Assembly: GCA_964196055.1 (NCBI GenBank) | Contig: CAXMSF010000307.1 | Coordinates: 1-13,561, forward strand | Reading direction: 5' to 3' | Length of the DNA: 13,561 bases | DNA from: JAFDEI01 sp964196055 | Lineage (GTDB): Bacteria; Myxococcota_A; UBA9160; SMWR01 | Part shown: piece by piece, positions 13,221-13,561 of the stretch | Layout: each line of letters opens with the position of its first letter | How positions within the stretch are numbered: position 1 is the stretch's first letter | Translations under genes and position numbers: made by a program | Notes under the pieces: model-generated | What the model was told of the DNA's origin: nothing | Databases searched by the model: none | Seen by the model: only the letters and a program-made list of their open reading frames with translations

Positions 13221-13561
13221 TCAGGCGGCTTCGTTGACGTGCTTGCGATCGCGCATCGTCTCGATGCACTCGCGCAGGCTCTCGCGGAGCTCGCTCGCGC
13301 GCGGAATCGCGTGAATCACGATCGACGTCTTTTCCGGATCCGCGACCGTCACGACGACGTCGGCCAGGCCGAAAATCCGCAGATAGAAGGGCTGGTGGAT
13401 GCTCGTCTCCTGCACCCGGTAGAGCTCGAGTTCGCGCATGTCCTTGGTGAGGATGCCGGTGGTCACGCGCAAGCGTTCGCTGGTGATTCCGTACAGCTGG
13501 AAGCGGGTGTCGAGATAGCGCCTGAGCATGAAGACCAGCGGCACGATCAGCGGCGACAGGA
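13221..13561 (-). CDS. Bacterial PH-domain protein (YdbS-like bPH_2), N-terminally truncated by the window edge
   Basis: The frame is open to the right edge of the window, so the start lies beyond 13561; about 113 codons are visible. The text YGITSERLRVTTGILTKDMRELELYRVQETSI, then RIFGLADVVVTVADP, is the pattern of the bacterial Pleckstrin-homology family bPH_2 (PF03703), usually membrane-anchored by helices just before the domain. The hydrophobic residues at the edge (LSPLIVPLVFML) are probably the end of that helix. Function of the family is poorly defined. It is on the same strand as the PlsC-type gene, 67 bases upstream of it. Because PH-domain proteins are not a normal part of aryl-polyene clusters, this may mark the cluster's right boundary or an accessory membrane factor. 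Confidence 0.78.
   Translation of the reverse strand, partial: LSPLIVPLVFMLRRYLDTRFQLYGITSERLRVTTGILTKDMRELELYRVQETSIHQPFYLRIFGLADVVVTVADPEKTSIVIHAIPRASELRESLRECIETMRDRKHVNEAA

Noticed and set aside
1..13561. CRISPR arrays, insertion sequences, tRNA/rRNA genes, riboswitches
   Set aside because: No direct-repeat array, transposase-like frame, terminal inverted repeats or recognisable RNA fold was seen. Coding regions fill almost the whole window.

Overview
This window is a gene-dense, high-GC stretch (roughly two-thirds G+C by eye, not computed) from a Gram-negative bacterium. A lipoprotein with a clear lipobox, an RND/MMPL exporter, an LpxL-type acyltransferase and a PlsC-type acyltransferase all imply an outer membrane. 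No rRNA, tRNA or marker gene allows a taxonomic call. The gene set is that of an aryl-polyene / xanthomonadin-like lipid-pigment biosynthetic cluster: MMPL exporter, DUF3261 lipoprotein, COG4648 membrane protein, ketosynthase plus chain-length-factor-like partner, acyl carrier proteins, ANL-family ligase and two glycerolipid/LPS-type acyltransferases. It also carries a flavin-dependent halogenase-like enzyme and an ICMT-like methyltransferase.

Layout. (1) 1-2630, plus strand: the 3' part of the MMPL exporter, DUF3261 lipoprotein and ICMT-like membrane methyltransferase, with overlapping ends. (2) 2604-7048, minus strand: a tightly packed four-gene operon read as carrier protein, stand-alone condensation-fold enzyme, PF12831-type FAD oxidoreductase and adenylate-forming ligase. 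This looks like a dissociated NRPS-style loading module. (3) 7104-11111, plus strand: halogenase-like flavoprotein, ketosynthase, chain-length-factor-like protein and COG4648 membrane protein. (4) 11075-13561, minus strand: the 3' part of a bacterial PH-domain protein, PlsC acyltransferase, second acyl carrier protein and LpxL-like acyltransferase. Blocks 1/2 and 3/4 converge with overlapping 3' ends. Blocks 2/3 diverge from a very short promoter region.

How the genes may work together (inference). The ligase adenylates a carboxylic acid, probably aromatic, and loads it onto the carrier protein of its operon. The FAD enzyme and condensation-fold protein modify or transfer the bound acyl group. 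The KS/CLF-like pair extends a chain on an acyl carrier protein. The halogenase-like enzyme and the methyltransferase could decorate the aryl head, as in xanthomonadin, which is a brominated, methoxylated aryl octaene. The PlsC and LpxL-like acyltransferases would put the chain on a lipid, and MMPL plus DUF3261 would move the product to the outer membrane. Ketoreductase, dehydratase, thioesterase, LolA-like carrier and aryl-precursor enzymes expected of such a cluster are absent here and would have to lie beyond the window, most likely left of the exporter.

Regulation. No regulator gene is present. Three start codons (7039 minus, 7104 plus, 8379 plus) each sit exactly 7 nt after a -10-like hexamer, which suggests leaderless transcripts. 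A small hairpin covers the ribosome-binding site of the COG4648 gene. No gap over 300 bases lacks a gene, and no mobile elements, CRISPR arrays or RNA genes were seen.
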